A stretch of 64,000 bases of DNA from Chitinophagaceae bacterium UBA1931 (GCA_002337125.1 DDFJ01000004.1:310001-374000), one strand, 5' to 3'; shown: positions 8,309-16,897, counted from the stretch's first letter. The notes: generated by a model not told the origin, from the letters alone. Numbers and translations: made by a program.

Positions 8309-9454
8309 ATGGCAGATAAACACTTGAATATCCGACCCAAAGTCAGTACCACATTGCTTTTCCTGTTATTATTACAGGTTGGTTTTGCCCAGCAGAATTT
8401 TACAAAAGTGGATGAATGGGTGAACTACAATCTACCTATGCTTGGCGGCAGAGCTGTGCTCATGATTTACAAAGATGGAAAGTTTGTATATAATCAAAGC
8501 TTCAACAACCTTACCAAACAACAACAAAATCGTACCAAGATAAGGGCTAAGATTTCGGGCGCCGATGCTGAAACACTGATGCAGGATTATACCGATACCA
8601 CCCGTGAACGTATTGCAAGCTGCAGCAAGTGGCTGAGTGCTGCATTGCTGATGACGTATATTGATGAAAACAAAGTGCGGCTCAATGATTCTATTGGTAA
8701 GTTCCTTCCCATTATGACAAAGTATGGAAAAGGAGGAATTCGTGTGTGGCAATGCCTTAGTCATTTAACGGGTATTAAAGCCGGTGGCTTGCAGGATATG
8801 CTGCAGGGAATGCGTGATGTAAAATCAATGGATGAGGCGATGGAAAAAATTGCGATGTCGCAAATGGAAGGTATCCCCGGTAAAACATTCCATTACAGCA
8901 ATACAGGTTTGCAGATTGTTGCAGGCATTATTGAAAAGGTTGGCAAAACAGATTTTGAAACTGCTTTCCAGGAACGTATTGCCAAACCCCTTGACATGAA
9001 GAATACAGATTTTGGAAAGAATGGTGTGCCTCTTGCTGCAGGTGGTGCGTTTAGTACAGCAAGAGACTATATGAATTTCTTAATCATGATTATGAATGAA
9101 GGTGAGTTTAACGGCAAACGCATCATCAGCAAAGCATTGATTAATGAAATGCAGAAGAACAGGGTTGGAAGAGATGTGGTTATTATGCAGTCGCCCACTG
9201 AAGCTGGCAGCTGGGGTTATGGTTTTGGTGAATGGGTAATGGATACACCACTGGCAATTGCTGATAAAAAAGATGCAATGCCTGATTCAAAAAGAAGTGC
9301 TGCAGTTACAAGTCCGGGATTGTTTGGCAGTTTTCCATGGGTGGAGAATGAACAGAAATATTGTGCGTTTTTATTTGTGTTCAACGTACAGAACAAAGGA
9401 CGCAATGAAAAGTATAAAGAGCTGAAGCAGATTGTTGACAGTGCATTAAGATAA
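8309..9454 (+). CDS. Serine hydrolase, class C beta-lactamase / penicillin-binding-protein family
   Basis: Secreted esterase, peptidase or transpeptidase-like enzyme of the beta-lactamase class C superfamily. Residues 12-28 form a signal peptide ending in VGFAQ. The catalytic tetrad motif S-x-x-K is SCSK (Ser104, Lys107), and the Tyr motif is YSN (about 196-198). A late GLFGS segment sits where the HxG/KTG loop normally falls. 381 residues, typical for the family. The substrate cannot be called; such stand-alone members in Bacteroidota are often esterases rather than resistance enzymes. Single gene, followed by a terminator at 9499. Confidence 0.85.
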   Translation: MADKHLNIRPKVSTTLLFLLLLQVGFAQQNFTKVDEWVNYNLPMLGGRAVLMIYKDGKFVYNQSFNNLTKQQQNRTKIRAKISGADAETLMQDYTDTTRERIASCSKWLSAALLMTYIDENKVRLNDSIGKFLPIMTKYGKGGIRVWQCLSHLTGIKAGGLQDMLQGMRDVKSMDEAMEKIAMSQMEGIPGKTFHYSNTGLQIVAGIIEKVGKTDFETAFQERIAKPLDMKNTDFGKNGVPLAAGGAFSTARDYMNFLIMIMNEGEFNGKRIISKALINEMQKNRVGRDVVIMQSPTEAGSWGYGFGEWVMDTPLAIADKKDAMPDSKRSAAVTSPGLFGSFPWVENEQKYCAFLFVFNVQNKGRNEKYKELKQIVDSALR

Positions 9455-9498
9455 AGAGCTCAACGAAAAAGACGCATTGATTAACTCATATAAAAGGG

Positions 9499-9533
9499 AA
9501 GCCGGTATAGATACTATACCGGCTTTGCTTTTT
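9499..9533. terminator. Bidirectional intrinsic terminator
   Basis: AAGCCGGTATA-GATAC-TATACCGGCTT, an 11-bp perfect stem followed by TGCTTTTT. It separates the serine hydrolase gene from the convergent minus-strand gene at 9549. Confidence 0.85.
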
Positions 9534-9548
9534 AATATCACTTTAGAA

Positions 9549-9818
9549 TCATTGAATAACAAATGAAACCACTTCTAAACCAGATTTTAAGCGATAAATC
9601 CCTTTCGGTAAATTCTCAAGGTCGAGCTGATTAATTCCGGCACGCATCTGCTGCTCCTTAACAATGATTCCAACATTATTGACCACCATGACTGATGACC
9701 ATTTATTTACTTTCACACTTAACCTGCCATTGCTTACCGGGTTTGGAAAAACGGACAAATGAGATGAGATATCGGTGTATTGAACTGTTGCTGTTTTGCT
9801 ATACGTCTCTTTTTTCAT
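9549..9818 (-). CDS. Free-standing T9SS type-A C-terminal sorting domain
   Basis: The 89 residues are almost entirely one type IX secretion sorting domain: LSVFPNPVSNGRLSVKV, then GINQLDLENLPKGIYRLKSG and a final strand VVSFVIQ. Normally this domain ends a large secreted cargo protein. Here there is no cargo and no signal peptide (MKKETYSKTATVQYTD), and an in-frame TAA lies eleven codons upstream, so it is not simply a mis-called start. It may be a remnant of a deleted cargo gene or a small protein in its own right. An Fnr-like palindrome lies 99 nt upstream. Confidence 0.65.
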   Translation of the reverse strand: MKKETYSKTATVQYTDISSHLSVFPNPVSNGRLSVKVNKWSSVMVVNNVGIIVKEQQMRAGINQLDLENLPKGIYRLKSGLEVVSFVIQ

Positions 9819-9916
9819 GATATTGAACTTCGTGTTTTGAGAACCAGGTTATTTTTCTCAAAGCTAAACAGGCAAAATGCGCACATGAAAGCAAACAGTA
9901 TATATCATATTTTTTC

Positions 9917-9930
9917 TTGACTTATGTCAA
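9917..9930. promoter_or_regulatory. Fnr/Crp-like palindrome
   Basis: TTGAC-TTAT-GTCAA, a perfect 5-bp palindrome close to the Fnr box TTGAT-N4-ATCAA. It lies between the Crp/Fnr-family regulator gene (9990-10583) and the downstream small T9SS-domain gene. A role as operator is inferred from the match and position only. Confidence 0.45.
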
Positions 9931-9989
9931 AGGAAAAAATATTACACCTATAAAAAGATAAGTGTATCAACTTAATCGACTCAATAAAC

Positions 9990-10583
9990 TCAATGTAAAA
10001 TTTTACGCCTTACCCTGCTCAGTGTTTCAATAGTTATACCAAGAAAAGAAGCAATAAACTTAAGGGGAATCCTGTTGCTCAGGTGACCGTATTGTTCAAG
10101 GAATAATTTATATCGTTGTTCCGCCTTTGCATAACGAACAATTAAAGCACGGCGTTCTGCATCCATGTAATATTGCTGAAATAAAATGCGGCCAATGCGG
10201 TTTGTTTCGGGATACAGCTCATATATCTTTTCCATCAACAGAAGCGGCATCTGTACCAGATCACAATCTTCAATAGCTTCAATGGTTTGTACTGCAGATG
10301 TTGAACCATCAAGCCCTGATATGGAAGCAACAAATTCATTTTCGGCCGTTATCCAGGTAGTAATATCTTTTCCTTCATCATCAATAAAGCCACGCAATGC
10401 ACCTCTGCGTACAAAATATACTGCGCTGGGGGCATCGCCGCTTTTCATCAGCAACTCTCCTTTCTGCAATTTCAAAGGAGTTACATTCTCCATCAACAAT
10501 TCCCTGACTTCCTCCCGCAGCGAACTATACTGCTCTAATACCAGCATCATCTGGTAGATTTCTGCATTTACTTTGGTCATCAT
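9990..10583 (-). CDS. Crp/Fnr-family transcriptional regulator
   Basis: 197 residues: an N-terminal cyclic-nucleotide-binding jelly-roll (about 20-115; KGELLMKSGDAPSAVYFVRRGALRGF) and a compact C-terminal winged helix (RIPLKFIASFLGITIETLSRVRRKI). There is no N-terminal Cys cluster, so it is not an oxygen-sensing Fe-S Fnr. The canonical cAMP-binding RxS motif is absent, so the ligand is unknown. ATG start (MMTK). The hairpin at 10599-10638 lies directly upstream and separates it from hbd. Confidence 0.88.
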   Translation of the reverse strand: MMTKVNAEIYQMMLVLEQYSSLREEVRELLMENVTPLKLQKGELLMKSGDAPSAVYFVRRGALRGFIDDEGKDITTWITAENEFVASISGLDGSTSAVQTIEAIEDCDLVQMPLLLMEKIYELYPETNRIGRILFQQYYMDAERRALIVRYAKAEQRYKLFLEQYGHLSNRIPLKFIASFLGITIETLSRVRRKILH

Positions 10584-10598
10584 TATTTTCTATATAAA

Positions 10599-10638
10599 AA
10601 AACCTGTAAACGAAATTGATCTGGCATTTACAGGTTTT
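10599..10638 (-). terminator. Intrinsic terminator after the 3-hydroxybutyryl-CoA dehydrogenase gene
   Basis: AAAACCTGTAAA pairs with TTTACAGGTTTT (12 bp, 16-nt loop). Read on the minus strand it runs into TTTTTTTATA, so it ends transcription from the gene at 10682-11572. Confidence 0.75.
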
Positions 10639-10681
10639 AGTTTTAAACATTGAAAGAGCTTCTGCTTACTCCTGAATTAAA

Positions 10682-11572
10682 TTACTGCTTGAACCGATTG
10701 CTTACTACCAACTCCTTGCTTCCCGATGAATAGGAATAAAACCCTTCCCCACTCTTCACTCCAAGTTTACCTGCAGTAACCATGTTTACCAATAACGGAC
10801 ATGGTGCATATTTAGGATTACCAAATCCATCATTCAGTACTTTTAAAATTGCAAGACAAACATCCAGCCCAATAAAATCTGCCAATTGCAATGGACCCAT
10901 CGGGTGAGCCATACCTAACTTCATTACGGTATCAATTTCTTCCACACCAGCCACACCTTCGTACAAACTGTAAACAGCTTCGTTGATCATGGGCATTAAG
11001 ATGCGGTTGGCAATAAAGCCCGGATAATCATTCACCACACAGGGAACTTTATCCAGCTGCTTTGTAAGTTCAACAATAGTATCGGTTACTTCTTTTTTAG
11101 TTGCATAACCGTTGATGATTTCAACCAGCTTCATTACCGGAACAGGATTCATGAAGTGCATGCCTATCACCATATCAGCCCTGTTGGTAACAGCAGCAAT
11201 TTTTGTGATGGAGATGGAAGAAGTATTGGTAGCAAGAATACAACCTGCAGGTGCTGTTTTATCTATCTCTTCAAAAATATCCAGCTTCAGTTCAATATCT
11301 TCTGTTGCTGCTTCCACAACCAGTTCTGCATTTTTAATTCCTTCAACAAGATCGGCTGTTGCTTTAATGTTTTTCAGTGTAGCCTGCTTCTGTTCTTCTG
11401 TAATTAATTGCTTGGATAACTGGCGGTCAAGATTTTTGGCGATGGTGCTTACGGCCTTGTCTAACTGACTTGGATTTACATCAATAAGATTTACATTAAA
11501 TCCTGCCTGGGCAAATACATGTGCAATACCATTTCCCATAGTACCTGCACCTATAACAGCAATCTGTTTCAT
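10682..11572 (-). CDS. 3-hydroxybutyryl-CoA dehydrogenase
   Basis: NAD(P)H-dependent oxidoreductase interconverting acetoacetyl-CoA and 3-hydroxybutyryl-CoA (fatty-acid or butanoate metabolism, cytoplasm). The N-terminal Rossmann domain starts IAVIGAGTMGNGIAHVFAQAG; the active-site region is NTSSISIT followed by GMHFMNPVPVMKLVEII with the catalytic His; the C-terminal dimerisation domain contains ANRILMPMINEAV and LGMAHPMGPLQLADFIGLD. 296 residues, standard length. Monocistronic. Confidence 0.95.
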   Translation of the reverse strand: MKQIAVIGAGTMGNGIAHVFAQAGFNVNLIDVNPSQLDKAVSTIAKNLDRQLSKQLITEEQKQATLKNIKATADLVEGIKNAELVVEAATEDIELKLDIFEEIDKTAPAGCILATNTSSISITKIAAVTNRADMVIGMHFMNPVPVMKLVEIINGYATKKEVTDTIVELTKQLDKVPCVVNDYPGFIANRILMPMINEAVYSLYEGVAGVEEIDTVMKLGMAHPMGPLQLADFIGLDVCLAILKVLNDGFGNPKYAPCPLLVNMVTAGKLGVKSGEGFYSYSSGSKELVVSNRFKQ

Positions 11573-11734
11573 TTCTTATGCTTTTAATTACTGCAATATA
11601 ACAAAAGAGAAATATTGAAATGAACGGATATATGTCAGATAATACAATAACACAAATCATTTGAAATATGCAAATGAAATTTTATCTGAAGAAAGGTAAA
11701 GTTTGCGCTGAGTTTTTTTGACTAACAGTAAGGG

Positions 11735-12376
11735 TTAGTCTTTCTTTTTAAAGTCGCCCCGTTTCCATGCATCAATAAATTCTTTCCAAGCAACAGGGTT
11801 AAAGATGTTCTGCGGCCGGAATTGTCCGCTGTAGTATTGCTGCTGGGCTGACTGCCGTTGTACATACGATGAACTTTCCCTTCCATCTCTTGGCAGCGAC
11901 TGCATCAGCATTCTTGATTGTGCAGTTTTGGTATTCTGCCGGGCTATTTCAATTTTATCATCCGGAACATTGGTAGCAATAAATTCCCGTTCAAACTGTT
12001 CTCTTCTTGGTCTTGCCTTAATAATAGTTGCAGGAAGATAAACTGTATCAACCACCATCAATTGAATAATACTGAATGAATTTCCTTCAAGGTTGGCAGG
12101 TATGGAAACAGCCTTGGGTTTAAAACCAACGCTGGTAAAATCGATAATATCGCCTTTTAAAACAACAAGGCTGAACACACCCTGTTCATTTGTATAGGTT
12201 CCCCTGTTCTGGTTGCGGAGCTTTACTGTAACGGAAGGAATACCACGAAGACTATCTGCAGTCATCACAACACCATACAACTGAACCACTGAATCCTTCA
12301 TGGATTCAAACTGGGCTTTGGCCACAACGGGTGCAAGAAATGATACAATAACAGCTAACAGTAGAAATTTCTTCAT
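11735..12376 (-). CDS. Secreted protein with carboxypeptidase-regulatory-like (CarboxypepD_reg) domain
   Basis: A signal peptide (MKKFLLLAVIVSFLAPVVAKAQ) is followed by one beta-sandwich domain of the type found at the N-terminus of SusC proteins: QLYGVVMTADSLRGIPSVTVKLRN, then GTYTNEQGVFSLVV and DFTSVGFKPKAV. The C-terminal 80 residues are charged and Gln-rich with no clear domain. I prefer ATG 12376; the TTG at 12385 would only add three residues. Probably periplasmic or outer-membrane-associated; function unknown. Confidence 0.8.
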   Translation of the reverse strand: MKKFLLLAVIVSFLAPVVAKAQFESMKDSVVQLYGVVMTADSLRGIPSVTVKLRNQNRGTYTNEQGVFSLVVLKGDIIDFTSVGFKPKAVSIPANLEGNSFSIIQLMVVDTVYLPATIIKARPRREQFEREFIATNVPDDKIEIARQNTKTAQSRMLMQSLPRDGRESSSYVQRQSAQQQYYSGQFRPQNIFNPVAWKEFIDAWKRGDFKKKD

Positions 12377-12481
12377 GGGCTCCAAAAATAAGAGGAAAAC
12401 ATGATTTCACTCATGAAATGAAAGAGCATATCAGTTAATTTTGCACTCTTCAATCTTTTTTTAACAAATAGTATTCAAAAT

Positions 12482-13573
12482 ATGACTAAGGAACAAGTGC
12501 TGCAAGCATTGAGCAATGTACAGGAACCTGATTTGGGAAAAGACCTTGTAACACTCAATATGATCAGGGATCTTGAAATAGATGGTAATAAAGTTACATT
12601 CACGATTGTACTAACCACACCGGCCTGCCCCATGAAAGATATGATGGGCCATGCTGCTACAAATGCCATTCACCTGCTGGTGAATAAGGATGCGGTGGTG
12701 ATGATCAATTTTGCTTCCAATACAACCAGCAACCGTAAAGACGCACAATCTGTTTTACCACAGGTTAAAAATATTATTGCTGTTGTAAGTGGTAAAGGTG
12801 GTGTAGGTAAAAGCACCGTTAGTGCCAACCTTGCTCTTGCACTTGCAAAGAATGGTGCAAAGGTTGGTTTGATGGATGCTGATATTTACGGACCAAGTGT
12901 ACCTATGATGTTTGGTGTAAGAGGTGAACGTCCGAAAATGACGGATGTTGATGGAAAGGGAATGATTGTTCCCATGGAGAAATATGGCATCAAATTCATG
13001 AGTATTGGTTTACTGGTAAATGAAAAAGATGCGATTGTTTGGAGAGGCCCAATGGCCAGCAGCGCCATCAGGCAATTTGTGACTGATGTACTTTGGGGAG
13101 AACTGGATTACCTGGTGATTGATATGCCTCCCGGCACCGGCGATATTCACTTAACACTTGTACAAACTGTACCTGTTACTGGTGCAATTGTTGTTACCAC
13201 ACCGCAGGATATTGCATTGGCTGATGCCAAGAAAGCAGTTGCAATGTTTGGCCAGGCGCAGATTAAAGTGCCGATTATTGGCCTGGTTGAAAACATGGCT
13301 TACTTCACTCCTGCTGAATTACCGAATAACAAGTACTACATCTTTGGTAAGGAAGGTGGTAAAAAACTGGCAGATGAATTTGAACTGAATTTCCTCGGAC
13401 AGATTCCGATTGTACAAAGCATCCGTGAAGGTGGCGATAACGGCAAACCTGTTATGGCTGGTGATGAAGAAATTACCAAAAAAGCATTTGAAGATTTTAC
13501 AGCTGCTGCTGTAAGAAGCATTTCCATGCGTAATGCACAAATGCCCGAAACAAAAATTGTAGAGATGCTTTGA
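12482..13573 (+). CDS. apbC: Mrp/ApbC Fe-S cluster carrier ATPase
   Basis: P-loop NTPase that carries and delivers Fe-S clusters. Residues 1-90 are an MIP18/DUF59 domain (VQEPDLGKDLVTLNMIRDL ... TTPACPMKDMM). The ATPase follows, with the deviant Walker A GKGGVGKST, DADIYGPSVPMMFG and VIDMPPGTGDIHLT. The CXXC that binds the cluster in E. coli Mrp is replaced by the segment YFTPAELPNNKYYIFGKEGG, with no Cys. TAATTTTG at 12436-12443 fits the Bacteroidota -7 element, but no good -33 is visible. A strong terminator follows. Confidence 0.93.
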   Translation: MTKEQVLQALSNVQEPDLGKDLVTLNMIRDLEIDGNKVTFTIVLTTPACPMKDMMGHAATNAIHLLVNKDAVVMINFASNTTSNRKDAQSVLPQVKNIIAVVSGKGGVGKSTVSANLALALAKNGAKVGLMDADIYGPSVPMMFGVRGERPKMTDVDGKGMIVPMEKYGIKFMSIGLLVNEKDAIVWRGPMASSAIRQFVTDVLWGELDYLVIDMPPGTGDIHLTLVQTVPVTGAIVVTTPQDIALADAKKAVAMFGQAQIKVPIIGLVENMAYFTPAELPNNKYYIFGKEGGKKLADEFELNFLGQIPIVQSIREGGDNGKPVMAGDEEITKKAFEDFTAAAVRSISMRNAQMPETKIVEML

Positions 13574-13587
13574 TAAAGTTTTAAAAT

Positions 13588-13622
13588 AAAGAAAGGGCGT
13601 GCCTTCGGCACGCCCTTTCTTT
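13588..13622. terminator. Bidirectional intrinsic terminator
   Basis: AAAGAAAGGGCGTGCC-TTC-GGCACGCCCTTTCTTT, a 16-bp perfect stem serving the convergent apbC and msrA genes. Confidence 0.93.
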
Positions 13623-13638
13623 TATTGAAACAACCAGG

Positions 13639-14295
13639 TTAATTCTTTTTCATTTTGTTTTTAAACACTTTTTCAAACTTTTCCAGCTTGGGTTTAATCA
13701 CGTAGTAACAATAAGGATTTGAATTCTTGTTGAGGTTGTAATAATTCTGGTGATAATCCTCCGCTTCGTAATAATTATGATAAGGCTCAATGGAAGTTAC
13801 AATGGGCTTATCAAATGCACCACTTTTATCCAGTTCAGTTTTATACTTTTCAGCTTTTTCTTTTTGCTGGGCATTGTGGTAAAAAATCACACTCCTGTAC
13901 TGCGGGCCAACATCATTGCCTTGTCTGTTTAAGGTTGTGGGATCATGTGTTTTCCAGAAGATTTCCAGCAACTCATCAAATGATACTTTTGCCGGATCAA
14001 AAATGATCTGTGTTACTTCTGCATGACCGGTGGTTTTGCTGCTCACCTGCTCGTAAGTCGGATTCTTTACATGTCCGCCACAATAACCGCTGCTTACTTT
14101 CAGCACACCATCCACCTGCTGAAAAACAGCTTCCGTACACCAGAAACAACCGCCACCAAAAGTAGCAGTATCAGTAAATGCATTCGTACTTGTATCGTCG
14201 TTCATAATCCTGTTTTTACTTTCACCTGTTGTACACGCAAAAAAATAAAACGAGCCGATAGCTACTGAAATACTCATTAAGAATTTACTCCACAT
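13639..14295 (-). CDS. msrA: Peptide-methionine (S)-S-oxide reductase MsrA, lipoprotein form
   Basis: Repairs methionine-S-sulfoxide in proteins. The catalytic motif is GGGCFWCTEA, followed by SSGYCGGHVKNPTYEQV, HAEVTQIIFDP and the substrate-binding GPQYRSVIFY. The N-terminus (MWSKFLMSISVAIGSFYFFAC) is a lipoprotein signal with lipobox FFAC, so the enzyme is anchored in an envelope membrane rather than cytoplasmic. The recycling Cys near the C-terminus is probably within NPYCYYVIKP. ATG start; 218 residues. Monocistronic. Confidence 0.95.
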   Translation of the reverse strand: MWSKFLMSISVAIGSFYFFACTTGESKNRIMNDDTSTNAFTDTATFGGGCFWCTEAVFQQVDGVLKVSSGYCGGHVKNPTYEQVSSKTTGHAEVTQIIFDPAKVSFDELLEIFWKTHDPTTLNRQGNDVGPQYRSVIFYHNAQQKEKAEKYKTELDKSGAFDKPIVTSIEPYHNYYEAEDYHQNYYNLNKNSNPYCYYVIKPKLEKFEKVFKNKMKKN

Positions 14296-14457
14296 ATCGT
14301 TTGTTTTTTGGCAACTTGCAATATACGGCGAAAATTACGCCATAACCAGTTTGTTGAAGTTTTAGCAAAGCGTTTTAAAATTGCTTTAACGAATGTTGAA
14401 GAAGCCGGTAGTAGTTAGTGGGTAGTGCTTAGCAACTGCATATTCACTACTGGCTAT

Positions 14458-14482
14458 CGGCTATCGGCTAATAGCTACCGGC
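14458..14482. repeat. 25-nt dispersed repeat, copy 1
   Basis: Copy of a 25-nt element built on CGGCTATCGGCTAA; the reverse complement of 27051-27075 matches it at 23 of 25 positions. It ends a run (about 14405-14482) of self-similar words upstream of the mutS2-like gene. Confidence 0.65.
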
Positions 14483-14530
14483 TTTGCTCAAAAGAATTAC
14501 CTTTGCCGGCAACAAAAAAGGATTGAGCAG

Positions 14531-16648
14531 GTGATTAAATTTTTCCCCGATTCTGCACTTGTGCAGCTGGAATTTGATAAAGTAAAGGCTTTGTTATACG
14601 AGCATTGTAAAACTGAATATGCCAAAGACAAAGCTCAGAACCTGCGTATCCATACCCGTAAAGAATACATTCAACTGGAACTGCAGCAGAGTTATGAAAT
14701 GATGTTGCTGCAGCAGCAGGGGCAATATTTTCCTACCGATTATATTCTCAATCTTTCCCGTGAATTAAAGCTGTTGTCTATTCCTGGTGCGGTGCTTACA
14801 GAGGAACAGTTGATGCAGATCCGCAAGCTGGCAGAAAACACACAAAGCATTTTCCGCTGGTTTGATGCAGACAGGAGAAGCGCCTACCCTGCTTTAACCA
14901 ATGTAATTGAAGGAACATATTTTGAAAAAGTAATTCTTGAGCTGATTGATGATGTGCTCGATTCAACAGGAATTGTAAAGGATGATGCAAGCGAAGAGTT
15001 AAGCAACATCCGCATGAATTTATACCGGAAGCGCAATGAACTTCGCCGTGAATTTGAAAAGGTATTGAAGAAATTGCAGAAGCAGGGATATGTGGCAGAT
15101 ATTGAAGAATCGTTCCTGAGCGGCAGAAGGGTTGTTGCCCTTTATGCTGAACAGAAACGACAGGTGAAAGGTATTCTTCATGGCGAAAGCGAAACAAGAA
15201 GAACCGTTTTTATTGAGCCGGAAGAAACCATTGAACTGAACAACGATATCTTCAGCCTGGAAAATGATGAAAAGCGTGAAGTGTACCGCATCCTGCGTGA
15301 ATTAACACAAAAGCTTTCGGTGTATGCTTCACTGCTCACAACTTATCATACCATTCTGGGTGAATATGATTTCATCCGTGCTAAGGCAAAGCTGGGTGTT
15401 GATATGCAGGCCAATTATCCCATGCTTACGGATAAAGCCATTATTCAGCTGCGTAATGCATATCACCCATTACTGTTATTGTATAACAGGAAAAATCAGA
15501 AAGAAACCATTCCCACCAATATCCGTCTTGATGAAAAAAGCAGAATACTGGTGATCTCTGGCCCTAACGCCGGTGGTAAAACGGTAACAATGAAAACCGT
15601 TGGACTGATGCAGTTGATGGTGCAAAGCGGTTTGCTTGTGCCGGTACATCCTGATAGTGAGTTTGGCATTTTCAAACAAATCATGATTCATATCGGCGAT
15701 ACGCAGAGTATTGAATATGATCTCAGCACTTACAGCAGTCACTTGCTGCACATGAAACATTTCATGGAAACAGCCAATGGCCGCACTTTGTTTTTCATTG
15801 ATGAACTGGGTAGCGGAAGTGACCCTAATCTTGGTGGTGCTTTTGCCGAAGTGATTCTGCAGGAGCTGGTAAAAAAACATTCGCTGGGAATTGTTACAAC
15901 GCATTACCTCAACCTGAAGGTAATGGCTAATCATACACCGGGTATTATTAACGGTGCAATGAGTTTTGATGAAAAAAGTCTGCAGCCACTTTATAAACTT
16001 ATTCTTGGTAAACCTGGAAGTTCATACACCTTCGCTATTGCTGAACGGATTGGTTTGAGCAAACAATTAATTGACCGTGCAAGAAAGCTGGTGGATGAAG
16101 ATCATTTCCGTTTAGACAAACTGTTGAACTCGGCTGAAAGCGATCTGCGGCAGATTGAAAAGAAAGAAAAAGATTTGCATCGCCTGCTGAAAGAAAACGA
16201 ACGGCTGAAGAAGGAAATGGAACAGGTGCTGAACAAAGAAAAGCATCAGCAGCAGGTTGAATTATTAAAACAACAGAATAAAATTACCGAAGACCGTCTT
16301 GCCTACCTCAAGGATATGGACCGCAAGCTGAAAGCCATTGTACAGGAATGGAAACGCAGCGATAACAAAACCGAGGTAATGAAGCAGATTAATGCCCTGC
16401 TCTTTGATCAGCGACAAAAACAAGTGGCTGAAAAGAAAGATAAAAAGCTCAACGAAAAGTTTACTGAAGTTGGCGGGGATATTGTTCCCGGGGTTAAAGT
16501 AAAAATGACCCGTAACCGCCAGGTAGGTATTGTAAAAGAAATCAGGGGCAAGAATGCGGTGGTGCAATTAGGTACGATCCCGATTACTGTAAGTCTGAAA
16601 GATCTGGTGGTTGTGGTGGATAAAATAGAAGAAAACGAGTCAAAATAA
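14531..16648 (+). CDS. MutS2-like ATPase without Smr domain
   Basis: MutS-family ATPase of the MutS2 branch (recombination suppression or ribosome rescue in other bacteria). The core and lever helices span about 1-330; the ATPase carries SGPNAGGKTVTMKT (Walker A about 344-351), the Walker B segment TLFFIDELGSGSDP (about 420-430) and GIVTTHYLNLK. A long coiled coil (about 530-620) and a small beta domain (PGVKVKMTRNRQVGIVKEI) end the protein. At 705 residues it stops before the C-terminal Smr nuclease domain of full-length MutS2 (about 780). GTG start. TACCTTTG at 14498-14505 is a good -7 element; the TTTG at 14483 is too close to act as -33. Confidence 0.9.
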   Translation: MIKFFPDSALVQLEFDKVKALLYEHCKTEYAKDKAQNLRIHTRKEYIQLELQQSYEMMLLQQQGQYFPTDYILNLSRELKLLSIPGAVLTEEQLMQIRKLAENTQSIFRWFDADRRSAYPALTNVIEGTYFEKVILELIDDVLDSTGIVKDDASEELSNIRMNLYRKRNELRREFEKVLKKLQKQGYVADIEESFLSGRRVVALYAEQKRQVKGILHGESETRRTVFIEPEETIELNNDIFSLENDEKREVYRILRELTQKLSVYASLLTTYHTILGEYDFIRAKAKLGVDMQANYPMLTDKAIIQLRNAYHPLLLLYNRKNQKETIPTNIRLDEKSRILVISGPNAGGKTVTMKTVGLMQLMVQSGLLVPVHPDSEFGIFKQIMIHIGDTQSIEYDLSTYSSHLLHMKHFMETANGRTLFFIDELGSGSDPNLGGAFAEVILQELVKKHSLGIVTTHYLNLKVMANHTPGIINGAMSFDEKSLQPLYKLILGKPGSSYTFAIAERIGLSKQLIDRARKLVDEDHFRLDKLLNSAESDLRQIEKKEKDLHRLLKENERLKKEMEQVLNKEKHQQQVELLKQQNKITEDRLAYLKDMDRKLKAIVQEWKRSDNKTEVMKQINALLFDQRQKQVAEKKDKKLNEKFTEVGGDIVPGVKVKMTRNRQVGIVKEIRGKNAVVQLGTIPITVSLKDLVVVVDKIEENESK

Positions 16649-16677
16649 TAAAATTTTTTTTCGCTGAAATCCTTTGT

Positions 16678-16706
16678 GGGCGGCTGTTTCAGCCGCCCTT
16701 CTTTTT
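16678..16706 (+). terminator. Intrinsic terminator of the mutS2-like gene
   Basis: GGGCGGCTG-TTT-CAGCCGCCC followed by TTCTTTTTT. It lies 30 nt after the stop codon and upstream of the tRNA promoter. Confidence 0.9.
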
Positions 16707-16721
16707 TCTTTTTTATAAGAA

Positions 16722-16753
16722 TTTGGGAGATAAAATCTGTAACCTTACTTTTG
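16722..16753 (+). promoter_or_regulatory. Bacteroidota-type promoter of tRNA-Ser
   Basis: TTTG at 16722-16725, a 20-nt spacer, then TACTTTTG (TAnnTTTG) at 16746-16753. The mature tRNA begins only five nucleotides later, so the primary transcript may have little or no 5' leader. Confidence 0.75.
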
Positions 16754-16757
16754 CCGC

Positions 16758-16845
<88 letters not shown>

Positions 16846-16850
16846 AAATA

Positions 16851-16883
16851 AAAAGCCCCTGTTTTACAGGGGCTTTTTTATTT
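16851..16883. terminator. Bidirectional intrinsic terminator
   Basis: AAAAGCCCCTGT-TTT-ACAGGGGCTTTT then TTATTTT. It ends both the tRNA transcript and the convergent GH97 gene. Confidence 0.92.
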
Positions 16884-16897
16884 TGATTGAGCCTGAT

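Noticed and set aside
14483..14505. TTTG and TACCTTTG upstream of the mutS2-like gene as a complete promoter
   Set aside because: The spacer is only 11 nt rather than about 19-21, so only the -7 element is credible.
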